Source of the DNA: Bacillota bacterium
GTDB taxonomy: Bacteria > Bacillota > Clostridia > Oscillospirales > Ruminococcaceae
Direction of reading: 5' to 3'
Length of the DNA: 11,529 nt
Assembly (NCBI GenBank): GCA_023395435.1
Contig: JAEWZG010000059.1
Location: forward strand, 1 to 11,529
The position numbers and the translations under genes are program-made. This document shows positions 5,464-11,529 of this stretch, in pieces (within the stretch, counting starts at the first letter, position 1; every line of letters begins with the position of its first letter). The notes below the pieces were generated by a model. The model made no database searches. It had not been told where the DNA came from and was given only the letters and a program-made list of their open reading frames with translations.

Positions 5464-7343
5464 TATTTTCTCCCCTTCTGCTCAAGCCAGATTAATAATA
5501 CCGAAATATCTGCTGGATTAACGCCAGATACTCTTGAAGCCTGTCCGACGCTCAAAGGCTTTATTTTATTGAGCTTTTCTATTGCCTCAAGGCGTAAGCC
5601 TCTTATCTCCCTATAATCGATATCAGCAGAAAGCTTTTTTGCTTCAAGCTTTCTCATTGATTCAACCTGTTCAAGCTGAATGGCAATATATCCTTCATAC
5701 TTAATAGTGAGTTCAACCTGTTCGCGAACTTCGTCAGAAAGTTTAGGACGAGCAGTGTCAAATACAGCAGTTTCATCATATGAAACCTGTGGTCGCCTTA
5801 TAAGTTCAGCAAGCTTTATTCCTGTTGACAGACGTGCAGTACCGACACTTTCAAGATAATCATTAAGCTCATTTGTCGGTGACATATTAAGCTTCCACAG
5901 TCTTTTAACTTCCGATTCAATCTGTGAACGATTTTTAAGAAGATGATCATAGCGTTCTTGAGAAATTAAGCCGATTTTATACCCAATAGGTGTCAATCTT
6001 TCGTCAGCATTATCCTGGCGGAGTAAAAGTCTGTACTCACTCCTTGAAGTAAGCATTCTGTATGGATCTGAACATCCTTTTGTAACAAGATCATCAATTA
6101 ATGTGCCTATATAAGATGACGCTCTGTCAAGAACAAGTTCTTCTTTTCCTTGAATTTTTTTTGCTGCATTAATTCCCGCAATTAATCCCTGAGCAGCTGC
6201 TTCCTCATAACCTGATGTTCCATTAAACTGTCCCGCACCAAAAAGTCCAGAAACATTCTTGAATTCAAGGGTCGGTAACAATTCCGTCGGATCACAACAG
6301 TCATATTCGATTGCATAAGCATTTCGCATTATCTCGACATTTTCAAGACCTTTTATACTTCTCAAAAATTCAATCTGAACATCTTCAGGAAGTGATGTAG
6401 ACATTCCCTGAAGATACATTTCGTCTGTATCAATCCCCATTGGCTCGACAAAAAGCTGATGACGTGGCTTATCAGCAAAACGAACAATCTTATCCTCAAT
6501 ACTTGGACAGTATCTCGGACCAACCCCCTCGATATTACCAGAATACATTGCTGAACGCTTTATGTTATCTTTGATTATCTGATGTGTTGTCTGATTTGTA
6601 TACGCTATATAGCAGGAAACCTTATTTTCAAGCTTATCTTCATTCGCAAAAGAAAACGCAATAATCTTATCATCGCCGTCCTGTTTTTCAAGCGCGTCAA
6701 AGTTTATACTTCTTTTGTGAACGCGCGCTGGGGTTCCTGTCTTAAATCGTCTTAAGGTTATTCCAGTATTTTTTAGACTCTCCGACAAAAAAGCTGCAGG
6801 AAGCATTGAGTCAGGTCCACTCTCGTATGAAACATGACCAACATGGATAAGACCACGAAGAAAAGTTCCTGTTGCTATTATAACTGCTCCAACCTTGTAC
6901 CAGGTATTTATTCTTGTTCCAACACCGACAACTTTCCCGTCAACGACTTCGATTTCAGTAATTTCCGCCTGCTTAACGTCAAGATTTTTTTCACTCTCAA
7001 CAGCAGACTTCATATAATTATGATATTTTATTCTATCACTCTGCACACGAAGACTATGTACAGCAGGGCCTTTTCCCCGGTTTAACATCCTACTTTGCAA
7101 GAAAGTTTTATCTGCGGCTTTTCCCATTTCGCCACCAAGAGCATCAATTTCACGGACAAGGTGACCTTTTGCTGTTCCGCCGATTGATGGATTGCAAGGC
7201 ATTACTGAAATATAATCAAGTGAAATTGTGAACAGCACGGTTTTACATCCTAAGCGCGCACTCGCAAGTGCAGCCTCAACGCCAGCGTGACCTGCTCCAA
7301 TAATTGCAACATCGTATTGGTCAATATATTTATCCTCTATCAT
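5463..7343 (-). CDS. mnmG: tRNA uridine-5-carboxymethylaminomethyl(34) synthesis enzyme MnmG (GidA)
   Basis: FAD- and NADH-using subunit that, with MnmE, installs the carboxymethylaminomethyl group on wobble U34 of tRNAs reading split codon boxes. Its 626 residues are normal. Seen: the N-terminal FAD fold with GAGHAG (16-21), the family block MPCNPSIGGTAKGHL (48-62) with Cys50, RRFKTGTPARV (198-208), the RYCPSIEDK segment (277-285) with Cys279 (the second conserved cysteine), the SRSEYRLLLRQDNAD block in the C-terminal half, and a helical C-terminal region used for MnmE contact. The ATG is preceded by AAAGGA at seven bases. It follows mnmE after a 132-base gap holding a parS site and a GC-rich hairpin, and overlaps rsmG by one base. 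Confidence 0.98.
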   Translation of the reverse strand: MIEDKYIDQYDVAIIGAGHAGVEAALASARLGCKTVLFTISLDYISVMPCNPSIGGTAKGHLVREIDALGGEMGKAADKTFLQSRMLNRGKGPAVHSLRVQSDRIKYHNYMKSAVESEKNLDVKQAEITEIEVVDGKVVGVGTRINTWYKVGAVIIATGTFLRGLIHVGHVSYESGPDSMLPAAFLSESLKNTGITLRRFKTGTPARVHKRSINFDALEKQDGDDKIIAFSFANEDKLENKVSCYIAYTNQTTHQIIKDNIKRSAMYSGNIEGVGPRYCPSIEDKIVRFADKPRHQLFVEPMGIDTDEMYLQGMSTSLPEDVQIEFLRSIKGLENVEIMRNAYAIEYDCCDPTELLPTLEFKNVSGLFGAGQFNGTSGYEEAAAQGLIAGINAAKKIQGKEELVLDRASSYIGTLIDDLVTKGCSDPYRMLTSRSEYRLLLRQDNADERLTPIGYKIGLISQERYDHLLKNRSQIESEVKRLWKLNMSPTNELNDYLESVGTARLSTGIKLAELIRRPQVSYDETAVFDTARPKLSDEVREQVELTIKYEGYIAIQLEQVESMRKLEAKKLSADIDYREIRGLRLEAIEKLNKIKPLSVGQASRVSGVNPADISVLLIWLEQKGRK

Positions 7344-7390
7344 AATATTATCCTTTCAATGATAATAGAAAAATCATATTTTAATATCAT

Positions 7391-7422
7391 AAAAATTATT
7401 GGGGGCTTTGCGGTCGCCCCCA
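7391..7422 (-). terminator. GC-rich hairpin with a short T-tract between mnmE and mnmG
   Basis: On the minus strand TGGGGGC (7422-7416), a nine-base loop and GCCCCCA (7406-7400) form a 7-bp stem, followed by ATAATTTTT (7399-7391). The T-tract is interrupted next to the stem, so termination may be partial. It lies about 48 bases before mnmG, and I could not find a convincing mnmG promoter downstream of it. Confidence 0.55.
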
Positions 7423-7459
7423 TACCACTTTGAATATAAAAACTTAGAAAATAGAATAA

Positions 7460-7475
7460 TGTTCCACGTGAAACA
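7460..7475. promoter_or_regulatory. parS centromere site 3 (flush with the mnmE stop)
   Basis: TGTTCCACGTGAAACA, read on the plus strand, is exactly the B. subtilis parS sequence. It ends one base before the mnmE stop codon (7476-7478). Unlike sites 1 and 2 it has a single mismatch in its symmetry. Confidence 0.95.
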
Positions 7476-8837
7476 CTATTTTCCTACACAGAATCTTGAA
7501 AAGACATCATTAACAACAGCTTCTGTTGCCTTCTCACCAGATAGCTCAAGTAAACTTTCAGCAGCCTTGTCAATAAGAACAGTTACAGCGTCATAGGTTT
7601 CACCAGAAATAAGGACGCCATTAGCCTTAACAAGATAATCTTTTGCTGACTCAACACATTGCTTTTGACGTTCATTTGCTATAATTCCACTTGTTGCGTC
7701 AAAATCATTAAGATTAAATATTTCTTCAAGTGCTGATTTTAGCATATCTATTCCGTCATTATTTTTGGCGGAAATTTCAACAACATATTTAAAATACTCT
7801 TTTAATACATTTATGTCAACCATTGACTCAAGATCGGTTTTATTTAAAACAGCAATACAATGCTTGTCCTTGACACTTTCAATAAGTGAAAAATCCTCAT
7901 CAGTGAGCTTTTTTGAATTATCAAAAACAGCAAGAACCAAGTCAGCCTCGCCAATTTTTTTCTTAGCCAGGTTTACACCAACACCCTCAACAATATCCTG
8001 GGTTTCGTGAATACCGGCTGTGTCTGAAAGTCTTAGAACTATCTCACCAATTCTTGCATTTTCCTCAACAATATCACGGGTTGTCCCCTCAATTTCAGTA
8101 ACAATACTTCTGTCATACCCGAGGAGTAAATTCATTAATGTTGACTTGCCGACATTTGGCTTCCCAACAATAGCTGTATCAATGCCATTTCTAAAAATTC
8201 TTCCTGAATCATATGACGCTAATAAATTGTCAAGTTCAGAAATATTCTGAGAAATCGAATTCTGCAAGGTTGAAAATTCAATGTCAGGTAAATCTTCCTC
8301 AGGGTAATCAACCCAAGCCGCCAGCTCACCTAAAATTGAAACAAGCTTATCGGTAATTTTTCTTATTCTTTTATATAATGCACCCTCGTGTGATGAAATA
8401 GCAGCACGCAATGATCGTTCCCCTTGTGCAGAAATTACATCCATTACTGCTTCAGCCTGGGTGAGTGACATTTTGCCATTCAAAAATGCTCTTTTAGTAA
8501 ATTCACCGGCTTGCGCAGGAACAGCACCACTGCGTATAACCGCACGAAGAACCTGTTTTGTTACAAAAAGTCCGCCGTGGCATGAAATTTCACAGACATC
8601 CTCACCAGTAAAGCTTTTTGGCGCTCTGAAAACTGTCAGTATTCCGTCATCAATTTCTTTTCCCTCGCTAATTACCTTGCCGTAAGCACAGGTATACCCT
8701 AACATTTTTTCAACACCTTTGCAATTTAATGTTGAAAAAACGCTCTTTGCAATTTCTATTGCTTTTTCTCCAGATATTCTGATAACTGAAATTCCACCGA
8801 CAGCAAGTGGTGTAGCAATCGCACAGATTGTACTCAT
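7476..8837 (-). CDS. mnmE: tRNA modification GTPase MnmE (TrmE)
   Basis: GTPase partner of MnmG in making cmnm5U34 (or nm5U34) in tRNA. Its 453 residues are normal. Seen: the N-terminal folate-binding domain, starting STICAIATP with VGGISVIRISG (13-23) and AGEFTKRAFLNGK (110-122); a helical domain; an embedded Ras-like G domain with P-loop GKPNVGKS (225-232), GTTRD (251-255), DTAG (272-275) and NKTD (332-335); and the C-terminal FCVGK with catalytic Cys450 (the usual ending is FCIGK). The ATG at 8837 has GGGAGGA five bases upstream. A hairpin/T-tract precedes it closely, so expression may need read-through from jag or a promoter near the jag 3' end. Its TAG stop touches parS site 3. Confidence 0.98.
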   Translation of the reverse strand: MSTICAIATPLAVGGISVIRISGEKAIEIAKSVFSTLNCKGVEKMLGYTCAYGKVISEGKEIDDGILTVFRAPKSFTGEDVCEISCHGGLFVTKQVLRAVIRSGAVPAQAGEFTKRAFLNGKMSLTQAEAVMDVISAQGERSLRAAISSHEGALYKRIRKITDKLVSILGELAAWVDYPEEDLPDIEFSTLQNSISQNISELDNLLASYDSGRIFRNGIDTAIVGKPNVGKSTLMNLLLGYDRSIVTEIEGTTRDIVEENARIGEIVLRLSDTAGIHETQDIVEGVGVNLAKKKIGEADLVLAVFDNSKKLTDEDFSLIESVKDKHCIAVLNKTDLESMVDINVLKEYFKYVVEISAKNNDGIDMLKSALEEIFNLNDFDATSGIIANERQKQCVESAKDYLVKANGVLISGETYDAVTVLIDKAAESLLELSGEKATEAVVNDVFSRFCVGK

Positions 8838-8858
8838 AAATCCTCCCGATATATCAAC

Positions 8859-8886
8859 AAAAAGAGCATACCCAAAAAGTATGCTC
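8859..8886 (-). terminator. Intrinsic terminator or attenuator between jag and mnmE
   Basis: On the minus strand GAGCATAC (8886-8879), a seven-base loop (TTTTTGG) and GTATGCTC (8871-8864) form a perfect 8-bp stem, followed directly by five T (8863-8859). It lies eight bases after the jag stop and about 22 bases before the mnmE start, leaving no room for a promoter between the hairpin and mnmE. Confidence 0.75.
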
Positions 8887-8894
8887 CCCGTTTT

Positions 8895-9680
8895 TTAAAA
8901 CTCAATCTTTGAGTAAAGACCTGAACCGAGGCTATCCTCTGGTCTTGGTTTTTTATAATCTTTTTCAAAGGATGTCTTAATATCAAAAGCCTTTGGCTTT
9001 GAATTTCTGTTATTGTTATTGTTGTTCCTCTTCTTGAAATCACCGGGTTTTCTTTCAGGGCGTTTATTGTTTGAAGAAATAATAACTTTTCTGAAAGGAT
9101 CCTGTCCTGTTGAATGTGAATTAACTCCTTCAATTTCAGCAACCTTTGCGTGTATAATTCTTCTTTCATAAGGGTTCATAGGTTCAAGAGCTGAAGCTCT
9201 TCCATTTTTAATAACATTCTTTGAAATTTTTTCAGCAAGAGATTCAAGCTGAACTTTTCTTTTTTCTCTGTACCCATCTGTATCAAGACTAATTCTGTAG
9301 TATTCCTTGTCCCCTTTGTTGCATACAAGTGAAGTAAGATACTGAATGCTATCAAGAACCTCGCCCTTTTTACCAATAAAAGCACTGCTTTCACTCGAAA
9401 TAATATCAACTAAAGCTCCACCTTCGGTTTCTTCAACCTTGAAATCAACATCATTAATATTCATTTCAGATAAAAGCTTCTTAATATAAGCCTTAGCTAT
9501 ATCAATCTTTGTCTCTTCGTAAGAAGCTGAAATCTTAGCGTCACCCTTTGATTTTCCAAAAATCCCTTTTTTAGGCTCTTCAAGAATTTCAAATGTAATT
9601 TTTGAAACGTCAACACCGAATTCAGCAACAGCAGCATCTTTTGCTTCGCTGACAGATTTAGCTATAAAAATCTTCTCCAT
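8895..9680 (-). CDS. jag: RNA-binding protein Jag (SpoIIIJ-associated; KhpB/EloR type)
   Basis: Cytoplasmic RNA-binding protein usually encoded beside yidC; orthologues (KhpB/EloR) pair with KhpA and affect cell elongation and sRNA/mRNA. It has 261 residues. Domains: Jag_N at about 1-55 (EKIFIAKSVSEAKDAA, then KKGIFGKSKGDAKI); a KH domain at about 78-150 with the GxxG loop GKKG (103-106); and an R3H domain at about 150-205 with Arg173-x3-His177 and NSHSTGQDP (187-195). The tail (206-261) is basic and low-complexity, with an Asn run (219-224), and extends about 55 residues beyond the R3H domain. The ATG has AAGGAGAG upstream, 16 bases after the yidC stop. In Streptococcus the linker after Jag_N is phosphorylated by StkP; I cannot assign such a site here. 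Confidence 0.95.
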   Translation of the reverse strand: MEKIFIAKSVSEAKDAAVAEFGVDVSKITFEILEEPKKGIFGKSKGDAKISASYEETKIDIAKAYIKKLLSEMNINDVDFKVEETEGGALVDIISSESSAFIGKKGEVLDSIQYLTSLVCNKGDKEYYRISLDTDGYREKRKVQLESLAEKISKNVIKNGRASALEPMNPYERRIIHAKVAEIEGVNSHSTGQDPFRKVIISSNNKRPERKPGDFKKRNNNNNNRNSKPKAFDIKTSFEKDYKKPRPEDSLGSGLYSKIEF

Positions 9681-9696
9681 TTTTATCTCTCCTTAT

Positions 9697-10806
9697 TTAG
9701 TCGGCACTGTCATCATAGTCTTCGCCATACTTTTCTGCCATACGTCTTCTTGCTTCATTAAGACGTTGTCTCTGAAGTTCTTTTGTGGCAGATTTTGATA
9801 GCTTTTCCTCAGGAGTGTCGTCATCATTATTTGTTGAAACTGGAACTCCGCCATTCTGCTGTGCAAGCTGAGCTTCCATCATGCGTTCATACATACTCTT
9901 CTTCTTCTTTTTCTTAGGTCCTTTTTTCAAATCCATCGCAGCAACTCTTTCTGCTGAATAAAGCTTATATAAGAGCATTGTCTGGAAGAATGAGAATACA
10001 GTTGAAATAATCCAGTATATACCAACACCAGCTGGGAACTGGAATGTGAAAACTGCTGAAACTATAGGCATTACATAAAGCATTGCGCTCATGCCCATAC
10101 CCATCTGATTTGCGCTTGGGTTGTTCTTTTTCATCTTATATTGAGTATAGAAGGTATAACCTAAGTTTGTAAGGAATGAAAGAAGTGGAATTAAAATAAG
10201 CAAATTCCAACCCCATGATGGTATCTTACCAAGATCAAGTCCAAAGAATGTATAATCAAAATTCCCTATTTTATCAATAACATTTTTGCTTAACTCACCG
10301 GAAAATTCTTTTGGATACTTCTGGATTGCATCAAGAATATATAGTTGTGGTCTGTTATCAAATTGTTTGTCTGCATTAATCTCAGCAAAAAGCTTTATAT
10401 TATGAGCATTATCTTCAATTATTTTTGTAGCTGTTTTTATTACTCCATCCGACAATCTTAAAATATATGACAGTGGAGCATATATTACATAATAAAGACC
10501 GAAAATTATAGGCATTTGAATTACCAATGGAAGACATCCGCTCATTGGGTTAATGTTTTCTTCCTGATATAGACGCATCATTTCCTCATTATATTTCTGC
10601 TTGTTATTACCGCATTTTTTCTTCAGCTTTTCAAGCCTCGGAGCAAGCGCCTGTGTCCTTGCTGTGTTTTTTTGCTGTTTAATTGATAAAGGAAATAAAA
10701 TAATTTTTGTGAATAAGGTGAACAGTATTAATGCAAGTCCATAATTTTTAACTATAGAATAGCAAAAATACATTATCCAGCCAAATGGATAGCTGATAAT
10801 ATTCAT
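9697..10806 (-). CDS. yidC: Membrane protein insertase YidC/OxaA (SpoIIIJ family)
   Basis: Inserts and folds membrane proteins in the cytoplasmic membrane, alone or with SecYEG. It has 369 residues, longer than SpoIIIJ (about 260). No lipoprotein signal or Cys lipobox is present: the protein begins almost at the first transmembrane segment. Segments are near 20-42, 92-116, 199-221, 238-258 and 261-282. Family marks are INPMSGCLPLVIQMPI (85-100) and FPAGVGIYWI (257-266). The hydrophilic-groove Arg of Bacillus YidC aligns with Lys34. The loop between segments 2 and 3 (about 117-198) is some 60 residues longer than in SpoIIIJ. The cytoplasmic tail (283-369) has a Lys cluster (295-303), which may contact the ribosome, then a charged low-complexity end. 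The ATG has a near-perfect AGGAGG. It is followed by jag, the usual partner gene. Confidence 0.97.
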   Translation of the reverse strand: MNIISYPFGWIMYFCYSIVKNYGLALILFTLFTKIILFPLSIKQQKNTARTQALAPRLEKLKKKCGNNKQKYNEEMMRLYQEENINPMSGCLPLVIQMPIIFGLYYVIYAPLSYILRLSDGVIKTATKIIEDNAHNIKLFAEINADKQFDNRPQLYILDAIQKYPKEFSGELSKNVIDKIGNFDYTFFGLDLGKIPSWGWNLLILIPLLSFLTNLGYTFYTQYKMKKNNPSANQMGMGMSAMLYVMPIVSAVFTFQFPAGVGIYWIISTVFSFFQTMLLYKLYSAERVAAMDLKKGPKKKKKKSMYERMMEAQLAQQNGGVPVSTNNDDDTPEEKLSKSATKELQRQRLNEARRRMAEKYGEDYDDSAD

Positions 10807-10841
10807 CTAACATCCTCCTGTAATATCTTAACACGCTAAAG

Positions 10842-11084
10842 CTATGTTTTTTTCTTCTTAAAAAAATGAAATTCTTCCGGCACGTAATCAATACCACCCG
10901 GATTGAATGGATTGCACCTAAGCAATCTTCTTATTGTGAGATAAAGTCCTTTTACTGCCCCATGTTTTTCAAAAGCCTTCAATGAATAAGTCGAGCAAGT
11001 CGGATAGAATCTGCACGACGGCTTTTTAAGAGGAGAAATATATTTCTGATATCCTCTTACAAGACACATGAAAAATCTTTTCAT
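10842..11084 (-). CDS. yidD: Membrane protein insertion efficiency factor YidD
   Basis: Small membrane-associated protein that aids YidC-dependent insertion in E. coli. It has 80 residues. Nearly the whole sequence is family consensus: GYQKYISPL (11-19), CRFYPTCSTYS (24-34), AVKGLYLTIRRLLRCNPF (43-60) and NPGGIDYVPE (61-70), with conserved Cys24, Cys30 and Cys57. The N-terminus is amphipathic and basic, consistent with peripheral membrane attachment. The tail ends in KKKK. It starts two bases after the rnpA stop and lies 35 bases before yidC, in the common order rnpA-yidD-yidC. Confidence 0.96.
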   Translation of the reverse strand: MKRFFMCLVRGYQKYISPLKKPSCRFYPTCSTYSLKAFEKHGAVKGLYLTIRRLLRCNPFNPGGIDYVPEEFHFFKKKKT

Positions 11085-11086
11085 AA

Positions 11087-11452
11087 CTATACTTTCTCTG
11101 ATTTTTGACAGTTTTTCTCGCCTTTATTAATACTCTTGACTACTCTTGAAATAAAAAAATCTTTAATTACATCTGATTTTACAGAACCAGCGCCAGTTCT
11201 CGCAACAATTACAATATCAAATCCGACAGGAAATAATATTTCAGCCTGCTGATAAGCAGCCCTCATGACTCTTCTCGCTCTGTTTCTTAAAACGGCATTT
11301 CCTATTTTCTTGCTTGTTGTCAATCCGAGCCTATTATAAGGCAAATTGTTTTTAGTATAATAAACAACGCACTCTTTAGAATTGACATATCTACCGTTTT
11401 TATAAAGACGGACAAAATCCTTATTGTTTGTCAAACTTATAGTAAATAACAT
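11087..11452 (-). CDS. rnpA: Ribonuclease P protein component RnpA
   Basis: Protein subunit of RNase P; helps the catalytic RNA bind pre-tRNA 5' leaders and Mg2+. From the ATG at 11450-11452 it has 121 residues, the usual size. Seen: an N-terminal FTISLTNNKDFVRLYKNG (3-20), then SKKIGNAVLRNRARRVMR (47-64), which contains the RNR signature (56-58) that lines the active site, and a C-terminal FDIVIVARTGA (78-88). An upstream in-frame ATG at 11503 would add 17 residues but lies inside the loop and stem of the rpmH-distal hairpin and has no family support, so I chose 11452, which has AAGGG eight bases upstream. Transcription comes from rpmH through the hairpin. Confidence 0.95.
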   Translation of the reverse strand: MLFTISLTNNKDFVRLYKNGRYVNSKECVVYYTKNNLPYNRLGLTTSKKIGNAVLRNRARRVMRAAYQQAEILFPVGFDIVIVARTGAGSVKSDVIKDFFISRVVKSINKGEKNCQKSEKV

Positions 11453-11485
11453 AAATTCAACCCTTAACCTAAAAATTTGACATAC

Positions 11486-11512
11486 TAAAAAGAAAGACCA
11501 CAAAAAGTGGTC
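11486..11512 (-). terminator. Hairpin with T-tract between rpmH and rnpA
   Basis: On the minus strand GACCAC, a T5 loop and GTGGTC (stem 11496-11501 with 11507-11512) are followed by TTTCTTTTT (11495-11487). The 6-bp stem suggests partial termination, which would let rnpA be made at a lower level than the ribosomal protein L34. No separate rnpA promoter is evident in the following 33 bases. Confidence 0.65.
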
Positions 11513-11518
11513 AGCTTA

Positions 11519-11529
11519 TTAGTGAGATA
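11519..11529 (-). CDS. rpmH: Probable last codons of rpmH (ribosomal protein L34), cut off by the window edge
   Basis: On the minus strand the sequence ends ..TA-TCT-CAC-TAA-TAA, giving (Leu/Ile/Val)-Ser-His-stop. L34 proteins commonly end in RKVLSH or similar, and rpmH is the expected gene immediately before rnpA. Only two complete codons are visible, so the call rests mainly on gene order. Confidence 0.5.

Noticed and set aside
788..8685. Further plus-strand open frames of 65-151 codons opposite serS, noc, mnmG and mnmE
   Set aside because: Each is antisense to a well-conserved gene and has no motif. They are low-quality Ser/Phe/Leu-rich shadows.
8834..9169. A 111-codon minus-strand open frame whose TGA overlaps the mnmE ATG
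   Set aside because: It lies in the +1 frame of jag, has no recognisable domain and no ribosome site of note. Jag has clear Jag_N, KH and R3H domains in the other frame. The ATGA overlap with mnmE looks like coincidence.
9176..9409. A 77-codon minus-strand open frame inside jag
   Set aside because: Out-of-frame shadow of the KH-domain region, with no independent support.
11477..11482. TTGACA on the plus strand as a promoter firing toward the origin
   Set aside because: No -10-like hexamer lies 16-18 bases downstream, where the rpmH hairpin sits instead.
11453..11503. A 17-residue N-terminal extension of RnpA from the ATG at 11503
   Set aside because: That ATG falls in the hairpin after rpmH, and RnpA proteins normally start just before the (L/F)-x-x-x-(F) segment found at 11452.
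1..11529. A new mobile, defence or otherwise undescribed system
   Set aside because: Every sizeable open region is a recognised housekeeping gene in conserved order, and the gaps hold only parS sites, hairpins and promoters. No direct-repeat arrays, integrase, transposase or tRNA gene was seen.

Overview
The window is a nearly gap-free minus-strand block with the conserved chromosome-origin gene order of Firmicutes. Read in the direction of transcription (right to left) it runs: rpmH tail, rnpA, yidD, yidC (spoIIIJ/oxaA type), jag, mnmE, mnmG, rsmG, noc, parA (soj), parB (spo0J), serS and a truncated acyl-ACP thioesterase gene. Apart from yidD and the serS/thioesterase end, this is the order found next to oriC in Bacillus subtilis. 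AT-rich sequence, strong GGAGG-type ribosome sites, a Noc protein and the Jag protein all point to a Firmicute. The serS placement after parB, a YidC without a lipoprotein signal peptide and the protein sequences suggest Clostridia, perhaps a Ruminococcus-like gut organism. The genus is an inference. dnaA and oriC are expected just beyond the right edge.

Right part (8838-11529): an 11-base stub that fits the end of rpmH (L34), a hairpin with a T-tract, rnpA (RNase P protein), yidD, yidC and jag. This is a tRNA-processing and membrane-protein-insertion cluster. A second hairpin/T-tract lies between jag and mnmE.

Middle part (4750-8837): mnmE and mnmG, whose products together make the cmnm5 modification of U34 in tRNAs, then rsmG, the 16S rRNA G527 methyltransferase, whose GTG start overlaps the mnmG stop. 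A parS site sits flush against the mnmE stop codon, followed by a GC-rich hairpin.

Left part (1-4749): noc looks like its own transcription unit, with an extended -10 promoter carrying two inverted repeats and a strong intrinsic terminator. A parS site and a consensus extended -10 promoter precede the overlapping parA-parB pair. A third parS site separates parB from serS. The partial gene after serS is an acyl-ACP thioesterase of the FatA/FatB family.

The biological theme is chromosome segregation coupled to origin position: ParA, ParB and three 16-bp parS sites within 5.5 kb, plus Noc, the ParB paralogue that protects the nucleoid from division. Around these are translation and membrane-biogenesis housekeeping genes. 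I see no mobile element, CRISPR array, tRNA/rRNA gene, toxin-antitoxin or defence system, and no undescribed system. The items worth a second look are regulatory (hairpins inside the operon, the noc promoter repeats, parS placement) and protein-level (the Noc/ParB specificity residues, a divergent SerRS motif 3, and YidC peculiarities).
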